Source: an uncultured Erysipelotrichaceae bacterium
GTDB taxonomy: Bacteria > Bacillota_I > Bacilli_A > RF39 > UBA660
Length of the DNA stretch: 13,500 nucleotides
Direction: 5' to 3'
Assembly (NCBI GenBank): GCA_902783215.1
Contig: CACZQD010000083.1
Location: 1-13,500, forward strand
Shown: one piece after another, positions 1 through 6,576 of the stretch
How the letters are laid out: each line of letters opens with the position of its first letter
Position numbering within the stretch: the stretch's first letter is position 1
The notes under the pieces: model-generated
Database searches by the model: none
Told to the model about the DNA's origin: nothing
Seen by the model: the letters and a program-made list of their open reading frames with translations, nothing else
Position numbers and translations under genes: made by a program

Positions 1-576
1 AATTACAATTGAATTTCTTGAGCCAAATGCAAGTAAATTTTTATTTTTAATTTCGGTAATAGTATGCAAACTATGCTCATAATTAAAATCTTGTAAAACT
101 ACATAATCGTTATCTTTTACTTTAAATAAAGTAATATCAGAAACTTGTAAACCATCTAAATTATCTTTAATAGATGTCTTACTACCTACATAATTCTTAT
201 TCATACCATCATTTAAATCAATTCGATAAACAGCTAAAGCTCCATCTTTACTACTATAATCTTTTAGATATTGTTCATATAAATCATAGAATTTACTTTT
301 TTGATCATATGCATATACATAGTATTCATTTTCTTTTCGGGTTAACATCTGACCAAAAAGTATTTTTTCGGATTGATATTCTTCAGTTACAGTAGTATTA
401 TCTTCAACTGTACTTTGATCTTCTCTATTTTCTAATACTTTTATAGTTATAAAATAGAATGAAACAAATACTATAATCATAATAATTACCATAATAATAA
501 TACTTTTAGCACTATAATTATTACCTTCCTCAATTAAGTAATTATCTTTCTGTTTTATATTTTTTATTTTCCTCAT
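1..576 (-). CDS. Single-pass membrane protein with thioredoxin-like ectodomain, C-terminus missing (partial)
   Basis: The frame is open for 192 codons from ATG 574-576 to the window edge with no stop, so the C-terminus is missing. I do not recognise a named gene. Residues 1-22 are charged and polar, about 24-46 form one hydrophobic segment, and the rest is a hydrophilic, acidic and lysine-rich exterior domain. That domain has an alternating pattern (YYVYAYD, then a helix, then LAVYRIDLND, then ITLFKVKDN) resembling the strand-helix-strand order of a thioredoxin fold. It has no CxxC, so a redox role is unlikely; the fold assignment is inference. The start is supported by the SD GGTGG at 582-586. 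The gene follows the LCP gene after a terminator and has its own -10 box. Confidence 0.7.
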   Translation of the reverse strand, partial: MRKIKNIKQKDNYLIEEGNNYSAKSIIIMVIIMIIVFVSFYFITIKVLENREDQSTVEDNTTVTEEYQSEKILFGQMLTRKENEYYVYAYDQKSKFYDLYEQYLKDYSSKDGALAVYRIDLNDGMNKNYVGSKTSIKDNLDGLQVSDITLFKVKDNDYVVLQDFNYEHSLHTITEIKNKNLLAFGSRNSIVI

Positions 577-592
577 TTAAACCACCAAAAAC

Positions 593-601
593 ATTATAGC
601 A
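593..601 (-). promoter_or_regulatory. Extended -10 promoter of the 576-1 membrane protein
   Basis: The minus strand reads TGC then TATAAT, with TATAAT at 598-593: a perfect -10 with the TG extension. The -35 position (about 621-616) reads TAGCTT and is poor, as is tolerated with an extended -10. The predicted +1, 7 nt downstream, is the G at 586, the first base of the SD GGTGG, giving a leader of about 10 nt. Confidence 0.55.
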
Positions 602-609
602 TATATTAG

Positions 610-640
610 AAAAAAAAGCTAATATCTATTTGATATTAAC
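610..640 (-). terminator. Rho-independent terminator of the LCP gene
   Basis: Directly after the LCP stop codon the minus strand has a TAATATC/GATATTA stem (632-638 with 620-626), extended by one G-U and one G-C pair, and a 5-nt loop. Eight U residues follow (610-617). The stem is AT-rich but the geometry is classical. The U tract lies between the -35 and -10 positions of the next gene's promoter. Confidence 0.75.
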
Positions 641-2578
641 TTATTTAACACAGTTTTTACCACTCAATCGATATCCACTAGGGCAACTATATGATGGAGA
701 AACTGATGATACTTTTGTACAACTGTTACCATTCAATTTATATCCATTACTACAAGTTGGAGTTGAACTAGTTTTTTTAACACATTTACCATCTTCTAAT
801 GTCCCTTCATCACAAATATCGCAAGTTAATTCATCTGGATTAGTTAAATCACAAGTTGGAGTTCCAACTACAGTATAACAGTATCCATTTTTATATTGTT
901 GCCCACTACTGCATGATGTTGTTGGTTCAATTGATTCTGTTTTAGTACAAACGGTTTGGTCTGGGCTTATTGTATATCCTGATTGACACGATGCAGTTGC
1001 ACTCATAGATGATGAACTGTTACTGTTGGATTTATTGTTATTCGTAGTTGTTTTAGTATTTGTAACGTTGCTTGTTCCACTTGTTTCTAATTCATATGTA
1101 CCTTTTAATTTTTTTCCTTTTCTTACTGATTTAATTAATTTACTAGCATCTTTTACTGATCCTTCATCAGGATTCATAACATATAATTGTTGAGCACCAG
1201 CTGAATATGTACTATTATGACTATCATATCCTTCTAAGCTAATAGAAGTAACAGTCCATTTAGCCATATCATTTAACTGCATTTTTACTAGAGATTTAAT
1301 TTTTCTAGTACTTAAATTAGTTTCAAATTTTCCTTCTAATGAATTAAGTAAAGAAGAATATTTAGTTAATATTGATTTACTACAAGCTTTTTTTATCATT
1401 GCTGAGAAAACAGCTTGTTGATCCCTAACTCTTTGACGATCTCCATCAGCGAATGAATGTCTTTCACGTGCGAATGATAAAGCTTCTTCTCCATTGACTT
1501 TATTGTTCCCTTTAGAATATCTAAATCCATCTTCTGAAACAAAATCATAATCTGAATAAACTGTTAATCCTCCTAATGCATCAACTATATCAATAACTGA
1601 TGTAAAGTTAACTTTAACATAATAGTTTATATCAATATCTAATAAATCTTCTATTGTCTTAATTGATTCATCTACACCATACATACCTGCATGAGTTAAT
1701 TTATCATATTCCTTATAAGTATGTAATTTTACATAATAATCTCTCGGAATACTTGTTAATAATATTTGTTTAGTTTTTGGATTAACAGTTACTACCATAT
1801 TAACATCACTACGTGATACTGAAGATATTTCTCCAAAGGTATCAATACCACTAATATATATATTAAATGATTTACTTGTAACATCTACATCTTTTGCATT
1901 ATCATTAACTTTTAATCTTATTTTAAACTTATATATGACTCTAGTATCTTGTTCAAATTCACTTATTTCTTCTTTTATCATTGAAAGAATAGAATCTTCA
2001 ACAACAATAACTTCTAAATCTTCTTTATTACTATCAGAATCTGAATTTTCTTCCTCTATCTTTAATAATTTTTTAGCCATAGCAGTTGAATCATCATATG
2101 CATCAAAACTTAAATCAACTTTTGAACCAAGTTTTTTATTTGCTTTTGTAGCTCCTGTTGTTTTTTCATAGTATCCTGCTGTTAAGCCTTTAATATCACG
2201 TATTTTCTTATATTTACTTGATTTTCTTACCACAACTGAATAGTTTTCTATTTTATACTCACTACCTTTTATTTTATCTAAAAATCCCATGGTTTTAACT
2301 AAATATACAAATATAGCTGTAAAAATAATAATAAATATAACAGCTAATCCAGTCATAAATCCTTTTAGACCTTTTTTACCCCTCTTCTTAAAAATAGAGA
2401 TATCAACTATTAAATTAATAAAAGCCATTATACCAAAAAATAATATAACATATTTACTTGGAATAATATCTATTGTAATTACTTCTATAGATAGTAATAT
2501 AGAAGATATAAGTAATAATAGTGCGATTATCTTAGAAATACTTATTTTTTTCTTTTTTTTATGTCTTGCCTTTGCCAT
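641..2578 (-). CDS. LCP (LytR-CpsA-Psr) family protein with solute-binding-like domain and Cys-rich tail
   Basis: This 645-residue protein should be a membrane-bound LCP phosphotransferase, the family that attaches teichoic-acid-like or capsular polymers to peptidoglycan outside the cell. After a lysine-rich start come three hydrophobic segments (about 16-35, 42-62, 74-96). Residues about 107-220 resemble a type 2 solute-binding lobe (VVVRKSSKYKKIRDIKG). The LCP domain spans about 236-400. It shows SRSD (R256, D258), SIPRD (R279, D280) and ARERHSFADGDRQR (from A370), which match the arginines and aspartates that hold the polyprenyl pyrophosphate in known LCP enzymes. A Ser/Thr/Asn linker (about 500-528) leads to 12 cysteines in the last 115 residues. 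The ATG at 2576-2578 follows the SD AGGAAGTG. The gene has its own promoter and terminator. LCP identity is firm; the substrate and tail function are unknown. Confidence 0.93.
   Translation of the reverse strand: MAKARHKKKKKISISKIIALLLLISSILLSIEVITIDIIPSKYVILFFGIMAFINLIVDISIFKKRGKKGLKGFMTGLAVIFIIIFTAIFVYLVKTMGFLDKIKGSEYKIENYSVVVRKSSKYKKIRDIKGLTAGYYEKTTGATKANKKLGSKVDLSFDAYDDSTAMAKKLLKIEEENSDSDSNKEDLEVIVVEDSILSMIKEEISEFEQDTRVIYKFKIRLKVNDNAKDVDVTSKSFNIYISGIDTFGEISSVSRSDVNMVVTVNPKTKQILLTSIPRDYYVKLHTYKEYDKLTHAGMYGVDESIKTIEDLLDIDINYYVKVNFTSVIDIVDALGGLTVYSDYDFVSEDGFRYSKGNNKVNGEEALSFARERHSFADGDRQRVRDQQAVFSAMIKKACSKSILTKYSSLLNSLEGKFETNLSTRKIKSLVKMQLNDMAKWTVTSISLEGYDSHNSTYSAGAQQLYVMNPDEGSVKDASKLIKSVRKGKKLKGTYELETSGTSNVTNTKTTTNNNKSNSNSSSSMSATASCQSGYTISPDQTVCTKTESIEPTTSCSSGQQYKNGYCYTVVGTPTCDLTNPDELTCDICDEGTLEDGKCVKKTSSTPTCSNGYKLNGNSCTKVSSVSPSYSCPSGYRLSGKNCVK
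650..988 (-). repeat. Cysteine-rich tandem modules (CxxGY...C) encoded at the LCP C-terminus
   Basis: LCP residues 531-643 hold 12 cysteines (531, 544, 556, 567, 576, 586, 589, 599, 609, 620, 632, 643). Most units read Cys-x-x-Gly-Tyr/Gln, 7-10 residues, Cys, then a Ser/Thr/Pro linker. Units begin at C531, C556, C609 and C632; a variant with an extra Cys pair (C586, C589) covers 576-599. The rest of the protein has only one cysteine (C399). The spacing suggests small disulfide-bonded exterior modules, possibly for binding; that role is inference. Confidence 0.8.
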
Positions 2579-2605
2579 AATTCACTTCCTTATTTTAATG
2601 TAACT

Positions 2606-2634
2606 ATTATATCAAATTTATAATAATTAAACAA
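2606..2634 (-). promoter_or_regulatory. Promoter of the LCP gene
   Basis: On the minus strand the -35 TTGTTT (2634-2629), a 17-bp spacer and a perfect -10 TATAAT (2611-2606) preceded by TGA form an extended -10 sigma-A type promoter. The predicted leader is about 20 nt and contains the SD AGGAAGTG. It lies just beyond the stop of the dGTPase-like gene, where no terminator hairpin is evident. Confidence 0.75.
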
Positions 2635-2644
2635 CCTAATATAT

Positions 2645-3754
2645 TTATTTTTCACAATTATTATGATATTGTCTTTCAAAATAGTCGTCTGTCATACCGG
2701 CAATATAATCAATTACTATTCGTTCATTAGTATTATTTTTCTTATAATCATTAGTCATATTATTAAGAAATACTTTATAAATATCTGAATCTTGATTATT
2801 TGTTTTTAAGTCATTTAAATATTTATTAAATAATTCTTCAAATTGTTTTGTATATTTTTCAATTTGTTCTTTAGTATTGGCATATTGATAAATATTATCA
2901 TTATTAAATTTCTTTAAATCAACTATTGCTTGGTATACATCATCAGATATTTTAATATATGGTTTATCCATACTATTATTTATAATGTCCATTACTACTG
3001 TGTTTATTATATCATGATTAGTCTGACCCAAAACTTTTTTAATATTATTTGGAATTTGATCAATTGTTATTCTATTTATTCTAATAGCATCTTCTATATC
3101 TCTACCAATATATCCAATAATATCACTTATTCTTACAACACATCCTTCTAATGTCATAGGGATAAATGTTTTTATATTATTTTTACTATAACTTTCTTCA
3201 TATTCTTTTAAAAATGAAGATAAATCTTTTTTTCTTGGATAATATTTTCCTTTAGGTAATAGCCCATTATGACACATAATACCATCTAATACCTGTAGTG
3301 TTATATTGTTACCCTTACCATAATTTTCAACACTCATAAGAGTACGAACACTTTGAATATTATGATTAAAATAACCTTCATTATGTTCTAAACTAATTTT
3401 ATTTAAAATAGCCTCTCCCGTATGTCCAAAAGGAACATGCCCTAAATCATGACCTAAAGCAATTGCTTCAATTAAATCTTCATTTAGATTAAGTGCACGA
3501 CCTATAGTCCTAGCAATTTTACTTACTAATTGAACATGTGTCATTCTTTTACTAATATTATCATTTAAAATATTACTAAAAACCTGAGTCTTATCTATAT
3601 ACCTTGTATATGATAAAGAATAAATAATACGATCTATATCTTTAAAATAAGAGGGTCTAATATCATCATTATCACTACTAAATCTTACAGCATCTTTATT
3701 TAAACAAGCATATTTAGATAAATATCTATCTCTATTCATATTATCTTTAATCAT
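2645..3754 (-). CDS. dgt: HD-domain dNTP triphosphohydrolase (dGTPase-like)
   Basis: With the start chosen here the protein has 369 residues. Members of this HD family remove triphosphate from dGTP or other dNTPs in the cytoplasm, affecting nucleotide pools. The N-terminal family signature is present (YLSKYA, then DIDRIIYS, then KTQVF near 56-60). The HD metal site is visible as H73, H102-D103 in ALGHDLGHVPFGHTGE, H106, H111 and H131, with the distal D211 in VVRISDIIGYIGRDIEDA. The frame is open up to ATG 3812-3814, but that stretch runs through a strong terminator. ATG 3752-3754 has the SD GAGGTG 6 nt upstream, and family members normally begin at about this point, so it is preferred. Substrate specificity cannot be read from sequence; the symbol denotes the family. 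Confidence 0.88.
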   Translation of the reverse strand: MIKDNMNRDRYLSKYACLNKDAVRFSSDNDDIRPSYFKDIDRIIYSLSYTRYIDKTQVFSNILNDNISKRMTHVQLVSKIARTIGRALNLNEDLIEAIALGHDLGHVPFGHTGEAILNKISLEHNEGYFNHNIQSVRTLMSVENYGKGNNITLQVLDGIMCHNGLLPKGKYYPRKKDLSSFLKEYEESYSKNNIKTFIPMTLEGCVVRISDIIGYIGRDIEDAIRINRITIDQIPNNIKKVLGQTNHDIINTVVMDIINNSMDKPYIKISDDVYQAIVDLKKFNNDNIYQYANTKEQIEKYTKQFEELFNKYLNDLKTNNQDSDIYKVFLNNMTNDYKKNNTNERIVIDYIAGMTDDYFERQYHNNCEK

Positions 3755-3770
3755 TGACAACACCTCACTC

Positions 3771-3799
3771 ATTTTATCAAAAAAAAGACTTTTTCTCAA
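3771..3799 (-). promoter_or_regulatory. Promoter of the dGTPase-like gene, overlapping the upstream terminator
   Basis: The minus strand has -35 TTGAGA (3799-3794), a 17-bp spacer and -10 TAAAAT (3776-3771) preceded by TGA. The spacer contains the U tract and 3' arm of the terminator at 3779-3805. The predicted +1 (about 3766-3764) falls in the SD GAGGTG (3766-3761), so the leader would be only 10-12 nt. If that is too short in practice, the gene must be transcribed by readthrough. Confidence 0.5.
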
Positions 3800-3805
3800 G
3801 TCTTT
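3779..3805 (-). terminator. Rho-independent terminator of the lysozyme-like gene
   Basis: The minus strand forms an 8-bp stem AAAGACTT/AAGTCTTT (3805-3798 with 3791-3784) with a 6-nt loop, ending in an eight-U tract (3786-3779). The stem begins at the stop codon of the lysozyme-like gene (3806-3804). Its presence argues against any upstream start for the dGTPase-like gene. Confidence 0.85.
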
Positions 3806-5126
3806 ACCTAACATTCTGATTTATCTTTTCACTGGATACTACAGTCATTGTATCAAGATCAAATGTTATATTACTGTTATCATATGTATATTTTATTTCA
3901 CTTGTTGGACAATGACTAAGTACATGTGCAACATAACTTCCATCTCCATAGTGACTAAATTCCCAATTTGAAAGATATTTAAATGGATTTTCATAAGCGT
4001 CTTTAACCCAATTAATCCAAGATGTATTTCCGTAATCTGTATATATCATAGTTTTAATAGTGTCCCAATATGTTTTAGATTGTTTCCATAAAGTATTATA
4101 AGTTTCTGGGTATTCTTCACTTAAAACGCCATATTGAGTGGGATAATCATTTTTCATAAATTGATATATTTCTGGATTGTCTGCTTTTAAATTATTAACA
4201 ACATTTGGGTAATCTTTTTCTAAATTTTCTAATTTAAAATAGTTTTGAAACAATACTTTATCCAACATTGTTTGTCCAAAATTATGTGATTGAATAGCTA
4301 ACAATACATTACCTTTATAATGATTTATACTATTTTGCCATTGCATTGCACCAATTTTAATATTTTTAGCAATATCACAAGCATTATCCATAGTAATATA
4401 TTCTACATCATCTTCAGTAGTATTATAATTATAAGCCATAACTTTTTCTCCACTTGGACTTTCTTGTTGAGTAAATCCAACACCATAACCATTATAATTA
4501 TAGCCACCAGGGCAAGATTCATAATGTTGTAATGATGATTCTTGATAACAAATTGATGCTATAATTGATGGATCTACTCCGTAATCAGAACTGTATTTAT
4601 ATACAAATGCTCCAGCATTTTGTTCTGTTGCTTCTATATAGTCTGTGGATGCTCCATTTGCATATTTTTCATTTTCCTCATTATTTAAAAACGCTTCTAC
4701 TTCATCAGATCCGTTGCCACCTATAGTTATGTTTGACTTTTTTGGTTTAGTTTTTGGTAAAGTATCTTTTTTTTGATTTTGGTTCTGTTTATCTTTTAAT
4801 TTTGAAGCAGCTACTATTTCTTTATTCAATTGTTCTGTTGGTTTTGTAGATAAACCTGTTTCTACTTCTATTTGTTCAGAATAAGTTTTAATAGTTGGTT
4901 CTTCTATTGGTTTTGATTCCATTAAATAACTATATAATGAATTGGCAGCTATTGATATTGTTAATCCTGAGGCTAGTAAAATACTTATCATTCTAGCTTT
5001 ACGATTCATTTTAGCTTTATGATATTCATATTGTTTTTGATATAATCTCATTTTTTTATTTTTATATAGAGCTCTTTGTGTAACACCATAACTAAAATTA
5101 TCTAAGTATTGATCACTTCTTGACAT
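3804..5126 (-). CDS. Membrane-anchored lysozyme-like / lytic transglycosylase protein
   Basis: This 440-residue protein probably cuts peptidoglycan from outside the membrane. It has a basic cytoplasmic N-terminus (1-46), one membrane segment (about 47-68), a Lys/Gln/Pro/Thr-rich stalk (70-135) and a lysozyme-fold domain from about 160. Residues YGVDPSIIASICYQESS match the SLT/goose-lysozyme helix, with E196 the likely catalytic acid; GYGVGFTQ and the later LLAIQSHNFGQ segment are also typical. Residues 305-348 are four tandem 11-residue repeats. Cysteines at 193, 205, 250 and 406 could form disulfides. The frame opens with a TTG at 5136-5138, but that base triplet overlaps the SD; ATG 5124-5126 with SD GGGTGAT is preferred. 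It is transcribed alone and ends in a strong terminator. The exact bond cleaved is not known. Confidence 0.85.
   Translation of the reverse strand: MSRSDQYLDNFSYGVTQRALYKNKKMRLYQKQYEYHKAKMNRKARMISILLASGLTISIAANSLYSYLMESKPIEEPTIKTYSEQIEVETGLSTKPTEQLNKEIVAASKLKDKQNQNQKKDTLPKTKPKKSNITIGGNGSDEVEAFLNNEENEKYANGASTDYIEATEQNAGAFVYKYSSDYGVDPSIIASICYQESSLQHYESCPGGYNYNGYGVGFTQQESPSGEKVMAYNYNTTEDDVEYITMDNACDIAKNIKIGAMQWQNSINHYKGNVLLAIQSHNFGQTMLDKVLFQNYFKLENLEKDYPNVVNNLKADNPEIYQFMKNDYPTQYGVLSEEYPETYNTLWKQSKTYWDTIKTMIYTDYGNTSWINWVKDAYENPFKYLSNWEFSHYGDGSYVAHVLSHCPTSEIKYTYDNSNITFDLDTMTVVSSEKINQNVR
4083..4214 (-). repeat. Four tandem 11-residue repeats in the lysozyme-like protein
   Basis: Residues 305-348 divide exactly into DYPNVVNNLKA, DNPEIYQFMKN, DYPTQYGVLSE and EYPETYNTLWK. 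The pattern is [DE][YN]Pxx[YV]xx[LM]xx. The 11 residues just before (294-304) may be a decayed fifth unit. The period and spacing of hydrophobic residues suggest short helices starting at each proline. Confidence 0.85.
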
Positions 5127-5142
5127 AAAATCACCCAATTAA

Positions 5143-5151
5143 ATCATATCA
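5143..5151 (-). promoter_or_regulatory. Extended -10 promoter of the lysozyme-like gene
   Basis: The minus strand has TGA then TATGAT (-10 at 5148-5143). The -35 position 17 nt upstream reads TTCTTA, a poor match. The predicted +1 is G5136, the first base of the SD GGGTGAT, giving a leader of 10 nt. The 13 bases TATGATTTAATTG are repeated exactly in front of the methyltransferase gene. An alternative, TTGACA (5216-5211), 18 bp, TGTTAT, further upstream is also possible. Confidence 0.5.
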
Positions 5152-5217
5152 AATATTTAATCAAATAAGAATAACTTAATAAAAAAATAACAACTTCTTT
5201 ACACTAAAAGTGTCAAA

Positions 5218-6237
5218 TTAATCATATTTTTTTAATGCATGTAGATATTCTATAGTTGTTTTTTTTGATACTTCTTTATCTTTATTAGCTTTATATCTTT
5301 TATGATTCTTCTCATATCGATGATATTTACCATATTTTTTCATAATCTTTTCTATTTGTTCTAATGACATGATACCTTCATCATTGTAACTTAAAAATAT
5401 ATATTTAAAATTTGCTTTTTTAATTAATTCTTCAAATGCAATAGCTACATTATTAACCTTATTATAATCTGATTTAAAGCTATCTGTTCTTACACCTGTT
5501 TTTCCTTTTATCATTGGATAATCTCCATAGGCTATAGTTTCTAATATATGGTAATTAGATGAATATTTACGACTATTATATGGTGGATCTAAATATAATA
5601 TATCACCACTTATGCATTTGATTAATTCATTACTATCTTCAATATATACTTTATTATAAGTATTTTTATTAATTATTATTGGTAATGGTTTTAAAATTAG
5701 TTCATTTTGCGCACTTCTTTTTACTTTCTTTAAAAAAGCTTCATAGACTGAGGCAGTATTGGCTACTTTATCAGCTGCTTCAAGTAAACAAGCAATTAGA
5801 TAATAATATTCATTATCGATTATATTACCTTTTTTATACCATTTTTCTATTTGTTCTCTAATAGAATCAATTTTTATAGCATTATATTCTGTAAAGTATT
5901 GACGCTCATTAGAACCTTCTAATGTATAATTATTATATATAAATCCTTGATAATTATCTAATTTATTTAAATATATAAATACATCTTTAATACCTATTTT
6001 TTTTAATCCATTAAATGTTATTTCTTTATTATTTTCAATATAATGTTTATTTAAAACATAACTATAGTATTGTAAATCATTAGATATTACATCATAACCA
6101 TCTTGTTTAAATCTTTTTGCTACTACTCCTGTACCAGCAAATATATCACAAAATACTTTACCTTCCTCTTTTGTAAAATCTAATATAGATGATTCTATAA
6201 AATCAAGGATAGAGTGTTTTGAACCAATATAATTCAT
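5218..6237 (-). CDS. D12-class DNA adenine-N6 methyltransferase
   Basis: This 339-residue enzyme should transfer a methyl group from S-adenosylmethionine to the N6 of adenine in a specific DNA site. The N-terminus MNYIGSKHSIL and DIFAGTGVV (D31-V39, SAM-binding motif I) are typical of the D12/Dam-like group. ND at 53-54 is the expected acidic strand-2 motif, and LYLDPPYNSRKYSSNYH contains the catalytic DPPY (217-220). All motifs are intact, so it is probably active. The frame extends to a TTG at 6250-6252, but this overlaps the SD GAGG; ATG 6235-6237 is preferred. It is transcribed alone. No restriction endonuclease or specificity subunit lies beside it, so it appears to be an orphan methylase with an unknown recognition site. 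Confidence 0.9.
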   Translation of the reverse strand: MNYIGSKHSILDFIESSILDFTKEEGKVFCDIFAGTGVVAKRFKQDGYDVISNDLQYYSYVLNKHYIENNKEITFNGLKKIGIKDVFIYLNKLDNYQGFIYNNYTLEGSNERQYFTEYNAIKIDSIREQIEKWYKKGNIIDNEYYYLIACLLEAADKVANTASVYEAFLKKVKRSAQNELILKPLPIIINKNTYNKVYIEDSNELIKCISGDILYLDPPYNSRKYSSNYHILETIAYGDYPMIKGKTGVRTDSFKSDYNKVNNVAIAFEELIKKANFKYIFLSYNDEGIMSLEQIEKIMKKYGKYHRYEKNHKRYKANKDKEVSKKTTIEYLHALKKYD

Positions 6238-6256
6238 AAATATCAACCTCAATTAA

Positions 6257-6286
6257 ATCATACCATATTTTATATATCTATTTCAA
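6257..6286 (-). promoter_or_regulatory. Promoter of the DNA methyltransferase gene
   Basis: The minus strand has -35 TTGAAA (6286-6281), an 18-bp spacer and -10 TATGAT (6262-6257) preceded by TGG, an extended -10. The predicted +1 is G6250, the first base of the SD GAGG, for a leader of about 13 nt. The -10 and the next seven bases are identical to those of the lysozyme-like gene's promoter. Confidence 0.65.
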
Positions 6287-6311
6287 GATATAATGTATCA
6301 AAGGATACTAA

Positions 6312-6341
6312 AAAATAAAAACCATTTTTAGTTTTTATTTT
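6312..6341 (-). terminator. Rho-independent terminator ending the six-gene operon
   Basis: The minus strand carries an 11-bp perfect stem AAAATAAAAAC/GTTTTTATTTT (6341-6331 with 6322-6312) and an 8-nt loop. The 5' arm is formed by the last codons of the 82-residue CotF-like gene and the loop contains its stop codon. The 3' arm itself supplies the U-rich tract. Confidence 0.7.
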
Positions 6342-6576
6342 CTAATTTATTTACTGTTTGAGTTATTTGACTTTTTTCTATATTATTAACATTGTACCAT
6401 CCAAATCTAGTCATTAAATCATATGTTTGAGCTTGATGTGTTAATGTGGAATTTAAATTAGATTTAAGTAATTCACGAACGTCTTCATTAGAGCTTTCAA
6501 GTGTTCCATGAACAAAAACTTCTACAGTGCTTTTTAAAACTAATAAATAATTATCCATTAATAACTGATCATTCAT
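6328..6576 (-). CDS. Small CotF-like (Coat F domain) protein, C-terminal half
   Basis: The 82-residue product is predicted to be helical. It resembles the C-terminal half of Coat F domain spore-coat proteins: it opens MNDQLLMDNYLLVLKSTVEVF and ends with the helix LTHQAQTYDLMTRFGWYNV, where H47, Q48 and the GWY signature are family-like. The start is decided by the SD GGAGG at 6590-6586, 9 nt from the ATG. It overlaps the preceding 63-residue gene by 8 nt in a different frame, so the two are translationally coupled. Together they approximate one full-length CotF (about 145 residues). CotF members form a ferritin-like helical bundle and are found in spore coats, but they also occur as small cytoplasmic proteins; the role here is unproven. 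Confidence 0.75.
   Translation of the reverse strand: MNDQLLMDNYLLVLKSTVEVFVHGTLESSNEDVRELLKSNLNSTLTHQAQTYDLMTRFGWYNVNNIEKSQITQTVNKLENKN

Noticed and set aside
630..878. Plus-strand open frame opposite the LCP Cys-rich tail
   Set aside because: It is a shadow of the repetitive minus-strand coding sequence, with no SD and no recognisable protein.
1935..2603. Two plus-strand open frames opposite the LCP N-terminus, rich in Ser or Ile
   Set aside because: They are antisense shadows in an AT-rich gene with no ribosome binding site; the minus frame has clear LCP motifs.
3755..3814. N-terminal extension MLGKDLRKSL... of the dGTPase-like protein
   Set aside because: It is encoded by a terminator hairpin and its U tract, and a strong SD (GAGGTG) precedes the internal ATG at 3754.
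5181..5211. A possible terminator after the methyltransferase gene: short ACTTTT/AGAAGT hairpin (5193-5211) and a T run at 5181-5187 on the minus strand
   Set aside because: The stem is only six pairs with a G-U, and five bases separate it from the T run; the overlapping ACACT/AGTGT triloop is even weaker. It is too poor to call.
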